From Stomoxys calcitrans (lineage: Eukaryota; Arthropoda; Insecta; Diptera; Muscidae): DNA of 64,000 nt. The notes under the pieces are model-generated. The model was not told the DNA's origin. It searched no databases and saw nothing but the letters and a program-made list of their open reading frames with translations. Positions 48,101 to 54,100 of the stretch are shown here, one piece after another; within the stretch, counting starts at the first letter, position 1; the number at the start of each line of letters is the position of its first letter. The stretch is taken from contig NC_081552.1 in NCBI RefSeq assembly GCF_963082655.1, positions 196,931,281 through 196,995,280 of the forward strand, in the 5' to 3' direction. A program made the translations under genes and the position numbers.

Positions 48101-51100
48101 AGACGATCAAGACTTTTAGTCTTTTATGGGGTCTTAGATGAATATTTCGAGGTGTTATAAACGGAATGACTAGTTTAGTATATCCCCATTTTATGATGGT
48201 GGGTATAAAAATGTTTTTTGCAGTTAAGGAAAACGTATACCCTTCGTTTTTCCCATTTTGTATTGGGATCAAAAGGTAAAATAGGACGTTCGGTTAACGA
48301 TAAGCAGTGCCGACACGATGTGCAAAGTTGAAATTTGGGGATTTTTGGTCCTAGCATGAAATACGTAAGCAAAGTAATAAAAATTTATATGGAATGTATG
48401 CTTCAAACATCAACTGTGGTCAACTGAGCCATGACTGATTGCAATAAAATGTAAGGTTTGACTCAGACTACCTCTACCTGATTCGGCTTAACTATGTCCA
48501 TCTATTCGTGTATCCTTTCAGTACTGTTTGAGGAGATCACATTTGTACATAATATACTCTTACACACTTCTATATAAATTTAAAATATTTTTGTCCTTAA
48601 ATTTGTACAATAATTTTTCGTTTTCAATTTTTTTTTTAGTTTGGCTCAAGTCACAAAAATTCTTTTTGCCGTTACCACTTGGATATCCTATGCACTGCAG
48701 GGTTATGTTACAGCCGATATCATTTGGAATAAATATCTCTCGAAACGCGTAAGCGATACATCGAAACATACGCTTTATGAATTGCTCATACGAGCCCTCA
48801 TTGTAGTGTTAACATGTAAGTAAACACCATATTAAAGCGAAAAATCAAGTCGATAGGTAAAAAGCAAAATATACTAAATAACAAAAAATTGAAAATTAAA
48901 TGCACTTTGATAAAATTCATTAGTAACTATTAATAGACCTTATTGGTGTTTTGATTGATTGTCTATTTGGCTATTCCCAATGTATGATAATTCAATTGGA
49001 ACTTAGGCTAGATGGTAATTGAACTATACACCTGCCAAACAAAAGTAGAAGTGTAAATGCTGGTAATGCATATGGAAATAATGAAATATAACGCAAGTCA
49101 ACCACAGTTTGTGCTCAGGAAATAGTGATAAACAAGTAAAAACGTATTAAGTTCGACCGTGCCGAACTTTGGATACCCACCACTATGGATTCCACCTAAA
49201 GTTTACCCTTATTAACCGAGTTTGATCTGAAGAAGTCATATGGTCTCAAGAAGTCATACGGGGATATCGGTACTTTGGGGGGGCTATATAACCATATTGA
49301 CCGATTTGGATAAAACTTGGCACTGATGTTGTAAGTCGTAAGATAGGGTTTTGGGACAAATTTCGGCCAAATCGGGTGAAAATTAAGGCTTCTATGGGCT
49401 GAAGAAGTCAAATCCGGAAATCGGTTTATATGGGGGCGATATCTGTGTATATACTATCATACATGGCATGGATGTTGGAAGTCATAACATAAGTCCTTGT
49501 TCCAAATTTCAGTCAAATCAGGTGAAAATTAAGGCTTATAAGTCAAATCCGGGGATCGGTTTATATGGGGGCTATATTTGTTTATAGACCTATTCGGATC
49601 ATACTTGGCACGGATGTTGGTAGTCTCAACTCAAGTTTTTGTTCCAAAATTCAGCCAATTCGGAATGAAAATTTAGTCTTCTAAGGGCTGAAAATGTCAA
49701 ATCCGAGGATTAGTTTAAATAGGGGCTTTATCTGTTTATAGACCGATTCGGACCATCCTAGACATGAGTGCTGGAAGTCATAGCAGAAGTCTTTGCTCCA
49801 AATTTCAGCCAAATCGTATGAAAATTGAGGCTTCTAGGGGTTCAAGAAGCCAAATCCGGGGATCGATTTATATGGGGGCTATATCAGGTTATAGTCCTAT
49901 GCAGATTATACTTGGCATGGATGTTTGAAGTCGTAACTCAAGTCTTTGATCCAAATCGGATGAAAATTGAGGCTTCTATGGGCTAAAGAAGCGAAATCCG
50001 GTGATGGGTTTATATGGGGGCTATATCTGTTTATAGACCTATTCGAATCATACTTGGCACGTATGTTTGATGTCGTAGCTCAAGTCTTTGATCCAAATTT
50101 CAGCCAAATCTGATGAAAATGAAGGCTTCTAAGGGCTGAAGAAGTCAAATCCGGGGATCGGTTTATATGGGGGCTATATTTGTTTATAGACCTATTCGGA
50201 TCATACTTGGCACAGATGTTGGGTGTCTTAATTCAAGTTTTTATTCCAAAATTCAGCCAATTCGGAATGAAAATTTAGTCTTCTAAGGGCTGAATATGTG
50301 AAATCCGGGGATCAGTTTAAATAGGGGCTATATCTGTTTATAGCCCGATTCGGATCATACTTGACATGGATGTTGGAAGCTTTAACTCAAGTCATTGTTC
50401 CAAGTTTTAGTCAAATCGGGTGAAAATTGAAGCTTCTAGGGGCTCAAGAATTCAAATCCATGGATCGTTTATATGAGGGCTATACCCAAATCTGAACCGA
50501 TATGGGCCATTTGCAATCCCCAACGACCTACATCATTTTGTTTTCGACCGCTATCGTAATTTCGATAGACGAACGGACGGGCGGATATGGATGTATCGAC
50601 TCAGAATGTCGAGACGTTCCAGAATATATATACTTTATGGGGCCGCAGATCACTATCCCAAGGTGTTACAAACGGAATGACTAGATTAGTATACCTCCCA
50701 TCGTATGGTGGTGAGTATAACAAGTAAAAATGTATCAGGTTTGACCGTGCCGAACTTTGGATACCCCCCACCATGAATATATCATTATCAATGTATTTCA
50801 TTATAACTCGACTACTTTTTGATGAACAATTAGGTCTAGGTTGTTTGTTTTTATACCCTCCACCATAGGTTGGGGGTATACTTATTTCGTCATTCTGTTT
50901 GTTACTCCTCGAAATACTTATTATTGGTATAGGTCGGTTGGGATTGTAAATGGCTATATCGGTCCACGTTTTGAAATAGCTGCCATATAAACCGATCTGG
51001 GATCTTGACTTCTTGAGCAGCTAGAGATTACAATTCTTAACCAATTTGGCTGAAATTTGAATGAGGTGTTTTGGTATGACTTCCAAGAACTGTGCTTAGT

Positions 51101-54100
51101 ATGTTTGAAATCGGTCCATTACCTCATATAGCTGCCATATAAACCGATCTGGGGTCTTGACTTCTTGAGCCACTAGAGGACGCAATTATTATCCGATTTG
51201 GCTGAAATTTCGAATGAGGTGTTTTGTTATGACTTCCAACAACTGTGCTAAGAATAGTTCAAATCGGTCCATTATCTGATATAGCTGCCATATAGACCGA
51301 TCTGGGGTCTTGACTTCTTGAGCCACTAGAGGACGCAATTATTATCCGATTTGGCTGAAATTTCGAATGAGGTGTTTTGTTATGACTTTCAACAACTGTG
51401 CTAAGAATAATTCAAATCGGTCCATAACCTGATATAGCTGCCATATAAACCGATATGTGATCTTGACTTCTTGAGCCTCTAAAGGGCGCAAGTATTATCC
51501 GATTTGGCTGAAATTTTGTACAACGGATTCTCTCATGACCTTTAACATACGTGTTGAATGTGGCATGAATCGGTCTATAGCCTAATATAGCTCCCCTACA
51601 AACTGATCTCCCTATTTTACTTCTTCAGCCCTAAAGTGCGCAATTCTGACAAGATTTGACTCAAATTATACACAATGACTTATACATACACTTCCTATCA
51701 GTCTAGGTCAGTTGGGATAGTAAATGGGCCATATCGATCCATGTTTTGATATCGTTAGGTTAGGTTTAAGAGGGAGTCTGCCTTCAGACACACTTAGACG
51801 TTTTCGTCCATTGTGATACCACAGAAACAGAAGAAGAAAGATGTCTTCTAGTTCCTACCGTTGAACCATCCAGATCGCTTTAAAAAGCCCAACAACTTGC
51901 GAATGTTCACATCTGGCAAATCAGGCAGGTACTCAAAGAAATGAGAACCTAAAGTGGAACTCCTTCTGACTGTGTGTGCAGGACACACTCACAGAAGGTG
52001 TTCTATTGTCTCTTCTTCTTCGATGTTCTCATAGCTTCTACAAAAGTCGTTGCTGGCAATCTTCAGTCTGTCAGCATTCTTTCCGATTAGACAGTGACCT
52101 GTCATGACGGACACAATGACTGAGTCGTCTGTTCTAGACAATGACAGCAAACCGGTAAACCTCTTCAAGTCTAGATTAGGTTACATAGTCTTGGAATGCC
52201 CACAGCCCCCTCTTTGTGACCATCTGTCACTAGTTGTCCTTCGGGCCTGGTCCTAAAAACTTAGCTTACATGTCGCTAAAGGTATACCCACAGATTCAAG
52301 TTTCCTTGAAATGTGTAAGGTAGTTCCTAGTCTCCTCGGATATCTCTGTGGCCCGGCACCCAGAACAGGTGAATTTTGAACTGTCTGCGACAGTTGAGTG
52401 CAGTTTTTGTGTTCAGAAATTCGTTCTCCAGGAATTTAATGGATGCCTGGCTGTCTGAGAAGATATTTATGCCAATCATCGTTATGACATTATGTATTAG
52501 CCATTCCACCACTTTTTTAATAGCAAGGATCTCCGACACACTGCAGTGGTCGAGTAAACTTTTCGATATGACCAGTTCTAGATCTTTAGAGTACACCCCA
52601 AAGCCCACCTGGCTGTTTAGTTTGCAACCATCCGTATTGAAGTCTATGTAACTTCTATTACCAGGGATATCGTAGTTGCAGTCGGTTCTATCAGAAATAG
52701 TGTCAGGCAGGGTGTAATCCACACTGCCTGGAACATCGGACATTGTATCAAAGAGAACACAGTGTCCGTAGTCGCCACTTGACTAAAGAGAAAGCTCGTT
52801 TAGCCTCACGGCAGTGGTCGCAGCAATTTGTCTAAGTACACTGTCCAGAGGCATTAGATGCAGCATTAAATTCATTGCATCAGTTGGTGTCGTCCTCAGT
52901 GCGGCTGTGATGCACAAACAAGCCATCCATTGGATCCGGTTGAGTATTAAACAATAGGTGGACTTTTGAAGTGCCGTCCACCAGACCACAACACCATATA
53001 GCATTATAGGTCTGACCATTGCAGTATATACCCAGTGCATGACGCGCCATCTAAACCTTTAACTTTTGCCAATGGCTCTCTTGCAGGGGTATAGAGCAAG
53101 AGTTGCCTTTCTTGCCCTTTTCAAAATGTTGGATTTGAAGTTCAATTTCCTGTCCAGCAAAACACACTGGTATTTTGCGCTTTGTCTAAATGTAACATTC
53201 TCTCCTCCCAAGGAGACAGGTTCCACTGTAGGCAACTTGCATCTCCTGCTGAAAAGAACTATTTCTGTCTTGCACGGATGTATACCTAGACCACCTACCG
53301 TAGCCCACTTTGCTGTTGCACTTAGACTTCCTGAAACTTTCCCCTAACCGGAATTCCACCGTCTTTAGTATACGCTACCACTTTTACGCTTTTTTCTTCC
53401 AGAGACAATAAAAGATTGTTAATTGCTTTATTTCAAAGTAGAGAAACACCTCCTTGAGGTGTTCCTCTGCTTACCTATCTTTTTAGATCCACAGATCCCA
53501 AGCCTGCCGTAATGCACCATTTAGTAAATAAGTTATTAATGAACTTTCTTAAGGTAGAGTCAGTTTTTCAATAATTTAAAGCATCTTCAATGTGAAGAAA
53601 TGCTACCTTTGTATATTCCTTGACAGCGAGAGAACGCTCTATGTAGTCGACTATGTCGTGAAGGGCTGTTCCAGTGGACTTGCCTTTACTATATGCATTC
53701 TGCTACCTGGGCAGGGTACCTCCTTGGATCTTTGCCCTAAGATATGTTTCTTTGTGTCCCTCCATCCCACAGGTATATATGCCTTGCTGATACAAGCAGA
53801 GCATATCTCCCAAAGCCGGGAACCAGTCTATCAGACACAGCTTGTAATTCAACCAGTGATATAGCATCAGGGCCTGGCGACTTAAAGGAGCCGAAACTTC
53901 TTATCGCCCAAAGGATTGACGGCTCAGACACAATTTGATACAAGCAAAGTATATCCCCTTAAGTCAAGGAACCCGTCTATCAGACACAGCTTGTAATTCA
54001 ACCAGTGATACATTATCAGAGTCGAAACTTTTATTGTGTTGGTTGGTCTGGAGGGAAACATAGGCTATATAATTTTTTTGATATCGGGAGGGGGGCGGAC

